Positions 27,264-36,659 of a DNA stretch of 64,000 nucleotides are shown piece after piece; positions within the stretch are counted from its first letter, which is position 1; every line of letters begins with the position of its first letter. A program made the position numbers and the translations under genes. A model generated the notes under the pieces. The model saw only the letters and a program-made list of their open reading frames with translations, ran no database searches and was not told the DNA's origin. This DNA is from UBA2589 sp965223235 (GTDB lineage: Bacteria; Gemmatimonadota; Gemmatimonadetes; Longimicrobiales; Gaopeijiaceae): NCBI GenBank assembly GCA_965223235.1, contig CBDCVV010000016.1, forward strand, positions 124,001 through 188,000. Direction: 5' to 3'.

Positions 27264-28577
27264 TCAGGGCCTCTGACCGCCCCGTCCGAAGTGAAGGTCT
27301 GCGAAGTCCATGAAGCGGTCCCAGTCGTATGCGGTCAGGTCGTGCCCGCCCGACCTCAGGTGGTAGCCAACCGTGTGCTGAAGAGACGTCCCGACTCCCG
27401 GCCAGACTCCCGAGGGAATCGGATCTCCGCCGAGCAGGGTGAAGACCGGACCTGCATGGAAGGCAGACAAGAACTCGCCACGCGGGTCGGCCCATCGGTC
27501 TTCTATGGCGCTGGCGACGTACACCGGACGTGGCGCGATGAGAGCGAGGAGCATGTGTTGGTCGAAGGGGAGATCGGCTTCGCGCTCGCCGTACTCCTTG
27601 AACGAGTCATTGAACCAGTGGGGGAACACGGTGTTGATACGAGCGACCGTCTCGCCGTAGCGTCGCCGGGAAAGAGCTGCGCCTCCCGCTCCCGAGTTGT
27701 TCGAGATGACCATGGCGAAGCGTTCGTCCTGCGCTCCCGCCCATAAAGCGGCTTTCCCCAATCGGGAGTGCCCCGCGACCGCGACGCGCCGTGCATCGAC
27801 TTCGGGGTCCGTCTGGAGGTAGTCCATCGCCCGACTCAGGCCCCACGCCCAGACCCCGATCGCTCCCCACTCCCCAGTCTCGGCCACGCCAGCGGCGAGG
27901 CTTCGGAGCCCCTCGGACGCCCCGCCCTGGAAGTCGGGCTCGACCTGGCCGTAGTGGAGGGTCGCCAGTCCGTACCCTCGCTCGACGATCTCTTCCACCG
28001 GCCACCGCCATGCGCGGACTCCACGCGTCGCCTCGGTCGCCCGATGCTCTACGATCCCGAACTCCGGATTCTCCTGCATCCACGCGCGCGTGAGGTGGAT
28101 CTCCGGGTCGGGGTGGATGCTTGCGTTCCCGTAGTAGTTGAGGGCCAAGAAGATGGGGATGGGCGCGTCCGCCGAGGCCGGGAGATAGATGAGGAGGTCG
28201 ACGCTGCGAGCCGTTGATCCCTCTCCGATCGAGAGCTGCACCTGACGACGTAGCGCCCTGCCGTCGAAGGCAGGTCCCTCGGAGCGTAGTTCGAAGTCGA
28301 TCGAGGGCGAGGTGGCTGGCGTCGCCCCGAACATGTGGTTCTCGAAGAGGGTGAGAACTTCCTGGCGGCGCGCTACCCAACCGTCCGGCGTTGCGACCGG
28401 AGCCCCGGCATCGGAGACCAACGGATCGGGTAGCGAGTACGCGGGAACACGACTCTCGTCATAGTTTGGGACGAAGGCGTTCGAGCTCGGTTGGCCGTGA
28501 TCCTGGCAGGCGGAGACGACCAGGACGAGTACGCCTAGGGCTACGGAGTTGGGCAGTGGCGGATGAGGCGAGAACAC
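27264..28577 (-). CDS. CE15-like glucuronoyl esterase lipoprotein
   Basis: The 437-residue protein begins with a lipoprotein signal (lipobox VVSAC near residue 24). It has an alpha/beta-hydrolase fold of the carbohydrate esterase 15 type: the nucleophile elbow is 'GHSRLGKAALWAG', a variant of the usual GCSRXGK, and the histidine lies in 'RSGGHDLTAYDW'. CE15 enzymes cleave ester links between glucuronoxylan and lignin, and distant relatives act on other uronate esters. The Cys-to-His change in the elbow is seen in some bacterial members. It is a stand-alone gene, divergent from the Fe-S membrane protein. Confidence 0.85.
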   Translation of the reverse strand: MFSPHPPLPNSVALGVLVLVVSACQDHGQPSSNAFVPNYDESRVPAYSLPDPLVSDAGAPVATPDGWVARRQEVLTLFENHMFGATPATSPSIDFELRSEGPAFDGRALRRQVQLSIGEGSTARSVDLLIYLPASADAPIPIFLALNYYGNASIHPDPEIHLTRAWMQENPEFGIVEHRATEATRGVRAWRWPVEEIVERGYGLATLHYGQVEPDFQGGASEGLRSLAAGVAETGEWGAIGVWAWGLSRAMDYLQTDPEVDARRVAVAGHSRLGKAALWAGAQDERFAMVISNNSGAGGAALSRRRYGETVARINTVFPHWFNDSFKEYGEREADLPFDQHMLLALIAPRPVYVASAIEDRWADPRGEFLSAFHAGPVFTLLGGDPIPSGVWPGVGTSLQHTVGYHLRSGGHDLTAYDWDRFMDFADLHFGRGGQRP

Positions 28578-28723
28578 GTGGGGCGCGGGGGCATTCTATG
28601 AGCGAGGGGTGTGTCCACCTTCGGACGGGACTGCCGCTTTGGCTAGTCCTTGTGGGGAAGTCGCCCCGGTCGGCACGTTACCTTGAGCACGAGCGCGCCC
28701 GTCGACCCGCCATTCGAGGTCCG

Positions 28724-29704
28724 ATGACCGAAGTCCCGATCCGAAACCCTGAAGGGGTCTACGGTACGCTCTGGCGGCTGATACAAGTATCCGCTCTCTC
28801 GGGCGCGGTAGTCCTCCTGGTGGCGCTCGTAGTCACGCCAGCACCGACGCTCGACGTACTGTGGAACGCGGTGATTCCGCTGCTTCCTGCGACGTTCCTC
28901 GTGAGCCCGACGCTATGGCGGAACGCATGCCCCTTGGCGTCGATCAATAAGACGATCGGAGATCGGTGGGGGCAAAGGAGTATGTCCGCCGGGGTCGTGA
29001 GCGCGGGTGCCGTCGGTGTAGTCTTGCTCTATCTTCTCGTGCCCGCTCGAAGGTTCCTGCTGAACAGTGACGGGACTGCGCTCGCCGTGGTGATCGGCGT
29101 GCTAGCCATCGCAGCCGCTGTGGCTGGGGTGCTGTTCACATCGAAGGCTGGCTTCTGTAACTCGATTTGCCCCGTCCTTCCGGTCGAGCGGCTCTATGGC
29201 CAGCGCCCGGTAATGGACGTCGCGAATGCCCGGTGTGCTCCGTGTATCCTGTGCACTCGACGCGGGTGTGTGGACCTGGCACCGACGAAGTCCGTGGCCC
29301 AAGTGATCGGTCCGCATCGTAGAGACCGCCGTTGGCTATTCACGCCCTTCGGAGCCTTCGCAGCGAGTTTTCCGGGCTTCGTACTCGGCTACTTCACCGC
29401 TGCGGATGTCCCTCTGGCATCGGCGCCGTCGGTGTACGCCCACGTGTTCTCATATGCAGGGGCCAGCTTTCTCCTCGTGGGTCTAGCGACCGTCCTCGGG
29501 GTCGCCAAAGCGCAGCGTTTCGTCCTTTTGAGCGCAGCGTTATCGGCGGTCTTGTACTACTGGTTCGCCGTCCCGGGGATGGTAGACGTACTCGGGATGC
29601 CAGATATCGGGGTCGCCATCCTGAGAGCCGCCTTCTTGGCTCTTGTCGGCTTCTGGGTGATGAGACCCACCTCCACCACCCAGGTGCGCCACCTACCGAT
29701 CTAG
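28724..29704 (+). CDS. Polytopic membrane protein with Fe-S-type cysteine motifs
   Basis: I use the ATG at 28724 (GAGGT just upstream) because the open frame before it carries no homology. The 326-residue product has about nine transmembrane helices. Cysteines lie in 'WRNACPLASIN', 'GFCNSICPVLPVERLYG' and 'CAPCILCTRRGCVDL'. These resemble the CXXXCP and CXXCXXC clusters of NosR/NapH/CcoG-type quinol-linked ferredoxin membrane proteins. It may pass electrons from the quinone pool to a periplasmic or cytoplasmic acceptor, but no partner gene is nearby. The role is unassigned. Confidence 0.78.
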   Translation: MTEVPIRNPEGVYGTLWRLIQVSALSGAVVLLVALVVTPAPTLDVLWNAVIPLLPATFLVSPTLWRNACPLASINKTIGDRWGQRSMSAGVVSAGAVGVVLLYLLVPARRFLLNSDGTALAVVIGVLAIAAAVAGVLFTSKAGFCNSICPVLPVERLYGQRPVMDVANARCAPCILCTRRGCVDLAPTKSVAQVIGPHRRDRRWLFTPFGAFAASFPGFVLGYFTAADVPLASAPSVYAHVFSYAGASFLLVGLATVLGVAKAQRFVLLSAALSAVLYYWFAVPGMVDVLGMPDIGVAILRAAFLALVGFWVMRPTSTTQVRHLPI

Positions 29705-29711
29705 CGGGTCT

Positions 29712-30413
29712 CTAGCGTTCGAACTCGAGGTCGACCAATGCCCGCGCGGCCTCAACCCGGGCTCTCACGATCGGGAGCTCCTGCTGATACATGCCTGCGA
29801 TGACGACGATAGAGGCCCACCCGGCCGTCGCTGTTTCGGAGCTTCGACTCGTACGGAGAAAGGCTCGGAGTCTTTCCGGGTCTGACTCGGTCCCGGTGAG
29901 GACGCGGAGGGCACCCGCCGGATCTTGGGTTTCGAAGACCGACAGCAGGAGATCCCATCCGCCGTCCTGAATCACGCGATCTTCCTCGCCTAGATCTCCG
30001 AACGCCGCAGGTAGGCCGGCCAGCCCAGAGCGTGTCTCATTGGACTCTAGCTCAGGCAGGTAACCTCCAGCCAGAAAAGCGTTGAGCGCACCGAGTTCGG
30101 GCGTCACGGTCTTGATCTCCATCCCCCCGAGAAGAGCTCGAAGCTCCTCGTCGGGCAGAGTGTCTATGTCCGCCGGGGTCAAGGCGATATAGCGGGCAAG
30201 GCCCTCGAGAGCGGCGCCATTGCCTTCGATCACACTGTCGAGTTGTGCGAGGTTGGCCGTGAGCTCCGTCCGCACGGCCGCGAGTGCCTCGAGCGCCTCA
30301 CTTCGTTGCACCTGTCCTTCCCACCATGCGTCGAGGCCAAACGCGACGAGGATCGCCGCCAGAACCGCACCCGTTTCGCGGAGGAGCGCCTTCCATCCGG
30401 TGGGACTAACCAC
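29712..30413 (-). CDS. Membrane-anchored DUF6090-like protein
   Basis: The 233-residue protein has one N-terminal transmembrane helix, 'ETGAVLAAILVAFGLDAWW', followed by a mostly helical domain. This arrangement and the 'GLDAWWE' exit motif match small anchored proteins grouped as DUF6090, whose function is unknown. It converges on the Fe-S membrane protein gene (seven bases) and lies directly downstream of the serine hydrolase gene (six bases), so it probably shares that transcript. Confidence 0.72.
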   Translation of the reverse strand: MVSPTGWKALLRETGAVLAAILVAFGLDAWWEGQVQRSEALEALAAVRTELTANLAQLDSVIEGNGAALEGLARYIALTPADIDTLPDEELRALLGGMEIKTVTPELGALNAFLAGGYLPELESNETRSGLAGLPAAFGDLGEEDRVIQDGGWDLLLSVFETQDPAGALRVLTGTESDPERLRAFLRTSRSSETATAGWASIVVIAGMYQQELPIVRARVEAARALVDLEFER

Positions 30414-30419
30414 GACTCG

Positions 30420-31880
30420 CTACCGCACTCGCACGGAGTACGAATCTCCAGTCACCATCCGCACGACCTCCCCGTTCTCTTCGACGAACCGCACGACCTC
30501 TCCAACGGGTCCGCCACCGGTTGGTGCGAGCATTCGGAACGTACCGTCACCCACGGGCTCCAACTCCGTCGGTGCATTGATGCTCGTCGCCCAGGGGTTC
30601 ATCGTGACCAGCCTCCGGTTCAGCACCAGAACACGGGTCTCACCGCCGCGGCTGCGGTACACGCCCGCGAAGCGCGCCCAGTCGGGATCCCACATCGGTT
30701 CCACCGACTCTTCGGCCGTCGCTCCGGCGACGGCCTCGCCCACGGTTCTCATCAGCTCTCGAGCGATTTGAGACGGGTTGGAGTCATTCGTGTTCGTGAG
30801 GACGACCACACCCACCTCGGAATCGAGTTGGATGGTGGTGTTCGTGGTATAGCCCGGATATCCGCCTCCGTGCCCGACGTAGAGCTTTCCGTCCACCCGA
30901 TTCACGCTGAATCCGATCCCTTGGCCTCGGGTCCACGTGTTCTCCAACATCCGTACGCGGTGCATCTCCCGGAGTGACGCAGTGCTGAGGATGCGGTCGT
31001 TACCTCGTGGGCCGGTACGGAACTGAGCCGAGACGAAGCGTGCCATGTCTTCGACCGTGGACGTAAGCCCGGTCGCCGCGGCCATCCCCCTCGCGTCCAC
31101 AAAAGGGAAGACTTGTCGCGAGCCGTCGGGCATACGACGGCCGTACCCGGTGGCGAGTCCAGGATCGTCGATGTCGACACTCGTAGCAGACATGCCCAAA
31201 GGGCCGAAGATGTTCTCTTCGAGGTACTCCGCCCACGAGAGCCCGCTGACCTCTTCGACGACCATCCCCGCGATCGTGTATGCGAGGTTCGAGTACTTCC
31301 ATCGGACCTCGGGTGAGAAAGGCGCGACCCGCTGAGGCATCAACTCCCGCACCTCTTCGGCGGTCGGGAAGTCGAAGTCTGTCCAATGCGGTCCTGCCTC
31401 GCGCGGGAGCCCAGAACTATGCGTCAACAGGTGTTCGATCGTGACCGGAGGGTCGTCTGGTGAGCCGCCTGCGAAGGTGAACCAAGGAAGGTACTCCGTG
31501 ACCGGGTCGTCGAGGCGGACCTTGTTCTGCTCACGGAGCTGCATGATCGCTGCGGCCGTGAACAGCTTGCTGTGCGACGCCATCCGAAAGCGGGTGTCTG
31601 TTCGCATGGGGCGACGTTCGTCCGTGTCGGCGTAGCCGAAGCCTTCTGCCCACACGAGGTCGTCACCGGACACGACACCGACCACGATTCCAGGCAGCCC
31701 GCGAATCTCGATCTGGCCTTCGAGCCACGCCGAGAACAGATCGACTTGCGCCCGCACCTCGGGGTCATCGAGGGGGTTCTGACCCAGGGCGTGTGGGGGA
31801 GCCGCCAGGGAGATGAGCAGGGCGGGAACCGCCACGAGGTACGGCAGCAGTGGATTGACCCTGCGGAGAGGCGAGGACAA
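30420..31880 (-). CDS. Secreted beta-lactamase-fold serine hydrolase with C-terminal lipocalin-like domain
   Basis: The likely start is the TTG at 31880, with GGAGGTC six bases upstream; the product has 486 residues. It carries a signal peptide ending near HALGQ. Catalytic motifs are SHSK (SXXK), YSN in 'WKYSNLAYTIAG' and 'HGGGYPG'. The last 110 residues ('FAGVYRSRGGETRVLV') form a separate beta-rich domain common in this family. It may act as esterase, amidase or DD-peptidase. It is a different lineage from the serine hydrolase at 13916-15304. Confidence 0.86.
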   Translation of the reverse strand: MSSPLRRVNPLLPYLVAVPALLISLAAPPHALGQNPLDDPEVRAQVDLFSAWLEGQIEIRGLPGIVVGVVSGDDLVWAEGFGYADTDERRPMRTDTRFRMASHSKLFTAAAIMQLREQNKVRLDDPVTEYLPWFTFAGGSPDDPPVTIEHLLTHSSGLPREAGPHWTDFDFPTAEEVRELMPQRVAPFSPEVRWKYSNLAYTIAGMVVEEVSGLSWAEYLEENIFGPLGMSATSVDIDDPGLATGYGRRMPDGSRQVFPFVDARGMAAATGLTSTVEDMARFVSAQFRTGPRGNDRILSTASLREMHRVRMLENTWTRGQGIGFSVNRVDGKLYVGHGGGYPGYTTNTTIQLDSEVGVVVLTNTNDSNPSQIARELMRTVGEAVAGATAEESVEPMWDPDWARFAGVYRSRGGETRVLVLNRRLVTMNPWATSINAPTELEPVGDGTFRMLAPTGGGPVGEVVRFVEENGEVVRMVTGDSYSVRVR

Positions 31881-31999
31881 GGCGACCTCCAGGCGAATTT
31901 CGTGTGAAACGGGACGGAAGCTTCGTACCCTGAGTCTAGAGATTGACCCTTCCGTGGGCGAGCTGGTGCTCCAACTCCCTATGGGGTGGGGAGGGTTGG

Positions 32000-33001
32000 C
32001 TACCTCGACGGGAGAGCGTCCACCCATCGAGTCATCCGCTCCACCTGCTCCTCGTCTGGAAGCCTGCCGCGGCCGGCCGACAGATTGTCCACCATGTGCG
32101 CCGGATCGCTCGTGCCGGGGCACACCACGGTCACGGCCGGGTGGGCGATCACGAACTTGAGCATGAAGTGGGCCCACGTATGAGCGTCGAAGTCGTGAGC
32201 CCAATCGGGGAGGGGATGATCCCCGATCCGGTTCCAGAGGCGGGTGCGCCCGAAGGGCATGTACGCGAGGACGCCGATCCCGCGATCCTGCGCCAGAGGA
32301 AGGATGACATCTTCGGCTACCCGGTGGTCGATCGCGTAGTCGACGCCGACGAAGTCGATTGGCTCGCTTCTCATGACCTCTGCTAGAGCTTCGTACTGCG
32401 GCTCGAAGGTGGAGGTGACCCCGATGTAGCGGACGTAGCCAAGCTCCTTGAGCTCCTTCAACAGAGTGAGTTGGCGCAGGGGGTCGCCCATGTTGTGCAC
32501 TTGGAACAAGTCAATCTGTCGACGCCTGAGCCGGAGAAAGGAGCGTTGAATCTGGTATCGTGCCGTATCGAGATCGGCGTCCTCCTCCACTCCGCCGGCC
32601 ACCCTCGCCGCATTGAACTTTGTCGACCACCAAATGCGATCGGCAACGCCGAGCTCTTCGCTGATCTGGCCTGCCACCTGCTCGCTCGCACCGTACCCGT
32701 ATGCCGTGTCGAACACCGACCCGCCTCCCTCGACGAGCGCGGCGAGGGTTTCACGAATGCGTCGGTACTCACCGGCGCGGGACTCCTCCAGGGCCGTGTT
32801 GGCGAAAGAGTTCGCCCCGCCGAGCCCGATGACAGGAAGCGTTTCGTCGGTACCGGGGATCGTTCGCTCGATCAACGGTTCGGGCAGCTGCCGCTGGAGG
32901 GCTTTCAGAGCGCGCGGACTGAGGGCGGTTCCTAGGCCGACTGCGGCGGCGTGTCGAACCCAATCTCTTCGAGAGATCCGGGCATCATCGAAGTAGGTCA
33001 T
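32000..33001 (-). CDS. Tat-exported aldo/keto reductase
   Basis: The 333-residue protein starts with a Tat-like signal ('SRRDWVRHAAAVGLGTAL') and continues as an aldo/keto reductase: 'VIGLGGANSF', 'SVFDTAYGYGASE' with catalytic Asp and Tyr, 'STKF' with the Lys and 'VHNM' with the His. NADPH dependence is usual in the family, which is unexpected for an exported enzyme unless it is folded with cofactor before Tat export. The start overlaps the stop of the NUDIX gene by four bases. Confidence 0.87.
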   Translation of the reverse strand: MTYFDDARISRRDWVRHAAAVGLGTALSPRALKALQRQLPEPLIERTIPGTDETLPVIGLGGANSFANTALEESRAGEYRRIRETLAALVEGGGSVFDTAYGYGASEQVAGQISEELGVADRIWWSTKFNAARVAGGVEEDADLDTARYQIQRSFLRLRRRQIDLFQVHNMGDPLRQLTLLKELKELGYVRYIGVTSTFEPQYEALAEVMRSEPIDFVGVDYAIDHRVAEDVILPLAQDRGIGVLAYMPFGRTRLWNRIGDHPLPDWAHDFDAHTWAHFMLKFVIAHPAVTVVCPGTSDPAHMVDNLSAGRGRLPDEEQVERMTRWVDALPSR

Positions 33002-33444
33002 GATGACGCGAAGACTCGGGCCGCCACGTCGGCGAGGAACGCATCGTGCCCAGGGTAGATCTCATCGGGGGGTGCGCCGACGGGGGCCCAAAAGAAGAGG
33101 AATGTGAAGGTGCCGTTCCCCTCCTCGACGACCCGACTCCACTGCGCGGGCGCGGTCTCCTCGAGTGGCACGTGGTAGAAGTGCCGGTGTTGGACTTCGT
33201 TTCTTCCATCGTCGGCTTCGAAGACGGTCATTCCGAGGAAATGGGCAGGGCCGAACGCGGTCAGCCCCGTCTCTTCGGCAAGCTCTCGGGCGAGCCCATC
33301 CTCGACCGATTCGTTGGGTTCGAGCGTCCCGCCCGGAAGCTCAGCTCCAAGCTCGGGGCACTCTTCGGCCCGGAAGAAGAGAACTCTCTTCTCGTGGGTG
33401 ATGTACCCGATCGCCTTGCGGACAATCGTGGAAGTCTCCGTCAT
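32998..33444 (-). CDS. NUDIX hydrolase
   Basis: The 148-residue protein carries a complete Nudix box from about residue 38, with the glutamates of the REXXEE core in 'ARELAEETGL'. It would hydrolyse a nucleoside diphosphate linked to another group, with magnesium. Its start and stop both overlap neighbours by four bases, placing it in a tight operon between a small membrane protein and the aldo/keto reductase. Substrate unknown. Confidence 0.9.
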   Translation of the reverse strand: MTETSTIVRKAIGYITHEKRVLFFRAEECPELGAELPGGTLEPNESVEDGLARELAEETGLTAFGPAHFLGMTVFEADDGRNEVQHRHFYHVPLEETAPAQWSRVVEEGNGTFTFLFFWAPVGAPPDEIYPGHDAFLADVAARVFASS

Positions 33445-33641
33445 CCGGCGAGACTCACCACGCGAGCGAGTGCTTTGATGCCCTCATCCCCTCGTGCCAA
33501 GCCGATGAGCGCGCCGAGCACCGGGAGCGCGAGCCAGGCTGGGTGCCAGAACGTCGTGAAGACCAGCAAAGCGAGAAGAAGGAACCCGAGGAGCCCTCCG
33601 ACGATCGTTGCGAGCACTCGGCGGAGTATAGGGAAGTTCAC
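33441..33641 (-). CDS. Small two-helix membrane protein
   Basis: This 66-residue protein consists of a hydrophobic segment 'ATIVGGLLGFLLLALLVFTT' and a second one 'PAWLALPVLGALIGLARG'. It has no recognisable family. It overlaps the NUDIX gene by four bases and follows the lipoprotein gene after 26 bases, so it belongs to the same operon. Confidence 0.68.
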   Translation of the reverse strand: MNFPILRRVLATIVGGLLGFLLLALLVFTTFWHPAWLALPVLGALIGLARGDEGIKALARVVSLAG

Positions 33642-33667
33642 GAGATGCTCGCCTCCTGCGGATAGCC

Positions 33668-34042
33668 CTAATCGAAGGAGAGCCGCACTCCTCCCCCGTC
33701 GACTGCCTCATCCCCGTCAAGCAGGCACCAATGCACTACGACAGTGTCGGCGTCTTCATGGTACCCCATCACGTCGGCAAAGGGTACGACCTCCTCCGAT
33801 TCGGGTGCGAGGCGCGGTGTCCAGCTTTCGCATGGAGCCAGGTCGATCACGTAGGAGGTCTCGAGCTCTACGAGCACTCGGGTCGCGTCCAGGCGGGAGG
33901 ACTTGTTGCGGATCACGAACGTGCTCGACTCGCGCACGACCTCGACTCCGCCGTCGGAGATCGCGAATGAGTTGGTGCATCCGAAGACTACACTCACCAG
34001 GGCCCCGAGACAGCAGGGCGCGAGCGGAGGCCGAGCGAACAT
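33668..34042 (-). CDS. Small lipoprotein of unknown function
   Basis: The ATG at 34042 follows GAAGGGAAG and gives a 124-residue product with a lipoprotein signal (lipobox VVFGC). The mature part contains a beta-rich segment 'FVIRNKSSRLDATRVLVELE', resembling a small fibronectin-like fold. No function is known. It is first in the operon running to the aldo/keto reductase gene. Confidence 0.65.
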   Translation of the reverse strand: MFARPPLAPCCLGALVSVVFGCTNSFAISDGGVEVVRESSTFVIRNKSSRLDATRVLVELETSYVIDLAPCESWTPRLAPESEEVVPFADVMGYHEDADTVVVHWCLLDGDEAVDGGGVRLSFD

Positions 34043-34111
34043 GACTCTTCCCTTCAGGAGCAATCCGACTCTGAAGGGACGAGTGAGGTGGCTCGATTGT
34101 GACCCTTGAGG

Positions 34112-34939
34112 CTAGTCGGAACGAGGACGTGCAAGTGACCGAAGGATATCCGTCACGAGATCAGGCCGATCCAGGTGCACCATATGTCCGCTGCCGGTTG
34201 CCAAGACGAGACGGTTGTCGGCCGACAAAGTCAGGAAGTCCTCCGAGAGCTCGCGCCAAAGTGATCGGTGCGCCTCCTGGTTCTGCGCTCCGAAATCTTG
34301 GTCGTCTGCGGCGATGACGACCACGGGTATGTCACCCAGAAGACCAGGCTGGACGCGGAAGGGTTCCCGAAGCGCCCCGAGCCGCTCCGCCCGTACCGTC
34401 GGAGGCGCCGCCGCCGCACCCCGGGCGAGAATCACGCGCCTAGCTTCTTGCTCTTCGGGGGAAAGCAGTTCGAGGCGGCGCGCTTCGAAATCGGGTGGTG
34501 GAGCATCGAGCATGATGACCGCGCGGGTCTCGTCCGACAGCGCCGCGGCCGTACCGACGACGTGGAGCGCCCCCATCGAGTGTCCCACGAATACGTACGG
34601 AGCGGGCACCTCCACCCGTCGAAGCAACTCGGCCAGCTCTAAAGAGATCTGCGCCGGGGAGCGTAGCCCCTGACTGGCAGGACTCCCTCCGAAGCCCGGC
34701 CGATCGAAGGAGACCACAGTTCCGAATTCGGCCAGCGTGGGAATCAGGCTACGCCAGGTGGCGCTGGACATACCTGCCCCTGCGGCCAAGACGAACGTCG
34801 GCGCGCCCGAGCCGAACACGCAGTACTGCATCGTGGTCGAACTCGTCACCGGAGTGGAACGGCACTGCGCAGATCCGATGGCGGGGAAGGCCAGGAGGAG
34901 TGCGGCCCAGATTCCATGTGAGCGCAAGATTGTGCTCAT
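34112..34939 (-). CDS. Secreted alpha/beta hydrolase
   Basis: The 275-residue protein has a signal peptide ending in IGSAQ and an alpha/beta-hydrolase fold. Features are the oxyanion-hole segment 'VLAAGAGMSS', the nucleophile elbow GHSMG (about residue 118), and the catalytic His in 'GSGHMVHLDRP'. The acid is probably in 'VIAADDQDF'. It could be an esterase, lipase or epoxide-type hydrolase; no substrate is indicated. Downstream lies a 69-base gap before the lipoprotein gene. Confidence 0.88.
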   Translation of the reverse strand: MSTILRSHGIWAALLLAFPAIGSAQCRSTPVTSSTTMQYCVFGSGAPTFVLAAGAGMSSATWRSLIPTLAEFGTVVSFDRPGFGGSPASQGLRSPAQISLELAELLRRVEVPAPYVFVGHSMGALHVVGTAAALSDETRAVIMLDAPPPDFEARRLELLSPEEQEARRVILARGAAAAPPTVRAERLGALREPFRVQPGLLGDIPVVVIAADDQDFGAQNQEAHRSLWRELSEDFLTLSADNRLVLATGSGHMVHLDRPDLVTDILRSLARPRSD

Positions 34940-34958
34940 CTCTCGAGCCCTGAACGCA

Positions 34959-35741
34959 TCACTCCGTCGCCTGGAAGATGAAGTTGTTCACGTATGGCCG
35001 CTGCCCCTCGACCTGGTGTGCCGCGAAGTCGAAATCTTCGAGAGGGTGGCGTGCTCCGTTCATGAAGAAGGAGCCGTGATAGCCGATCGATGCAAGGTGT
35101 TCGAACACGTGGCCTGCCTCTCCAGGAGGGCAGAATCTTGCTTCATGTTCGACGAGTAGGGCGGGCCGATACTCGGCCAGCGTTTCACCAGCTCCCCTGA
35201 GCACTTCGAGTTCGTGTCCTTCGACGTCGCACTTGAGGAAGGAAAGTCTGGCTCCCGCGGGCATCGAATGGAGTGCTTCGTCGAGCGTCTCTTCGACAAT
35301 GGACTCAGGCCGTGCGCCGGGCCGTTCCACAACGAGTGAAGCCCGGGGAGAGTGACCTTCCCCGGGCACGTGCAGTGTCCTTTCGCCGCGTGAGGCTCCC
35401 AGAGCTGACGCTCGTACCGTCACGTTCGACCATCCGTACGCCTCCACGGTCTTCGTGAGGCGCGTCGCCAGCCCCGGCTGCGGCTCGAAGGCGTAGACGA
35501 AGCCCGTGGGCCCAACCGCCTGACGCATCCAGAAGGTATATCCGCCTTTATAGGCCCCCGCATCGACCGCGACGTCCCCGGGACGCAGGACCTCGCGCAT
35601 CCACGCGATCTCGGCAGGGTCGACACGAGTCCGGTAGCGTCGTGCGCGGTGGCTCGCGTCGAAACGACGCAACAGGGCCTGAACCGATCTCACGGTCGCC
35701 CTCCATACGTCCGAGCCCCACTGCTCCTGTGCGCCATGCAC
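34959..35741 (-). CDS. FkbM-family methyltransferase
   Basis: The 260-residue protein has SAM-binding motif I 'VAVDAGAYKGGYTFWM', the acidic 'VYAFEPQPG' of motif II and the family signature 'FLKCDVEGHELEVLRGA'. FkbM-type enzymes methylate hydroxyl groups of polyketides, glycans or lipids. No glycan or polyketide cluster is nearby, so the substrate is unknown. It lies 19 bases upstream of the alpha/beta hydrolase gene on the same strand. Confidence 0.88.
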   Translation of the reverse strand: MHGAQEQWGSDVWRATVRSVQALLRRFDASHRARRYRTRVDPAEIAWMREVLRPGDVAVDAGAYKGGYTFWMRQAVGPTGFVYAFEPQPGLATRLTKTVEAYGWSNVTVRASALGASRGERTLHVPGEGHSPRASLVVERPGARPESIVEETLDEALHSMPAGARLSFLKCDVEGHELEVLRGAGETLAEYRPALLVEHEARFCPPGEAGHVFEHLASIGYHGSFFMNGARHPLEDFDFAAHQVEGQRPYVNNFIFQATE

Positions 35742-35827
35742 ACAGCTTGTCGCGACAGTTACTCTTGACGCCAGCTCTCACCGTTGGATACTCGCGGTGA
35801 CAAAGTCGCCAAGTGGAGCGGAAGAGC

Positions 35828-36556
35828 ATGTCGTCATCACTCGACGCACGAGTTGTTGGCCGTCTAGTCGGACTCTGGCGGTATCCGGTGAAATCGATGG
35901 CGGCCGAGAGTATGGAGTCCGTCCAGGTCACATGGAACGGATTGAGCGGGGATCGTCGCTGGGCGTTCGTGCGCGACGAAGCCGCGCATGGGGGCTTCCC
36001 ATGGCTCACGCTCCGCCAACGTCGGGATATGTGGGAGTACCATCCGGCCTTCGAGGATCCCACCAACCCTGACTCGTCACCGACCGTGGTCAGGACTCCA
36101 ACAGGTGGGGTCGTCGACGTCCGAGACCCGGGGCTGGCTGAGGAGTTGCACCCACCTGGGGCTCGACTGATTCGGTTGGATCGGGGCGCCTTCGACGCGT
36201 TCCCGGTCTCGCTGATCTCCGTCCAGACCGTTGCTCGCCTCGGTGAGATGGTGGATCAGGAGCTCGATCCACTCCGGTTCCGGCCGAACCTGTTGATCGA
36301 CCTCACCTCTCAAGATCCCTTCGAGGAGGATGCGTGGCTTGGGTGCGTCGTGCGTGTCGGTGGTGTGCGCATGCGCTTCGACAAACGGGACGGTCGATGT
36401 GTGGTGATCACGATCGATCCCGAAACCGGAGAGAAGACGCCGGCGGTCTTACGTGCGGTCGCGGAGCACCGAGAGGGGTGCCTCGGCGTCTACGGATCGA
36501 CGGTGACGCAAGGACGATTGACGGTCGGGGACGACGTGATACTCGAGCCCCACTAG
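35828..36556 (+). CDS. MOSC-domain protein
   Basis: The ATG at 35828 is used, with GGAGCGGAAG upstream; a GTG at 35813 is possible. The 242-residue product has the MOSC_N beta-barrel segment ('LVGLWRYPVKSMAAE') and the C-terminal MOSC domain with its conserved cysteine region 'DGRCVVITIDPETGEKTP'. MOSC proteins handle sulfur carried by the molybdenum cofactor or act in amidoxime reduction. The gene is single and divergent from the FkbM gene. Confidence 0.88.
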   Translation: MSSSLDARVVGRLVGLWRYPVKSMAAESMESVQVTWNGLSGDRRWAFVRDEAAHGGFPWLTLRQRRDMWEYHPAFEDPTNPDSSPTVVRTPTGGVVDVRDPGLAEELHPPGARLIRLDRGAFDAFPVSLISVQTVARLGEMVDQELDPLRFRPNLLIDLTSQDPFEEDAWLGCVVRVGGVRMRFDKRDGRCVVITIDPETGEKTPAVLRAVAEHREGCLGVYGSTVTQGRLTVGDDVILEPH

Positions 36557-36659
36557 GTGCTCGGTCCCGCCATCCTTCGTCTGATGCGCTAGCTTCGTAG
36601 GGAAAGCGGTTCGGTCCGCGTGCCTATCGAGGCCAAGCGGATCACTCATGGGAGGTACA

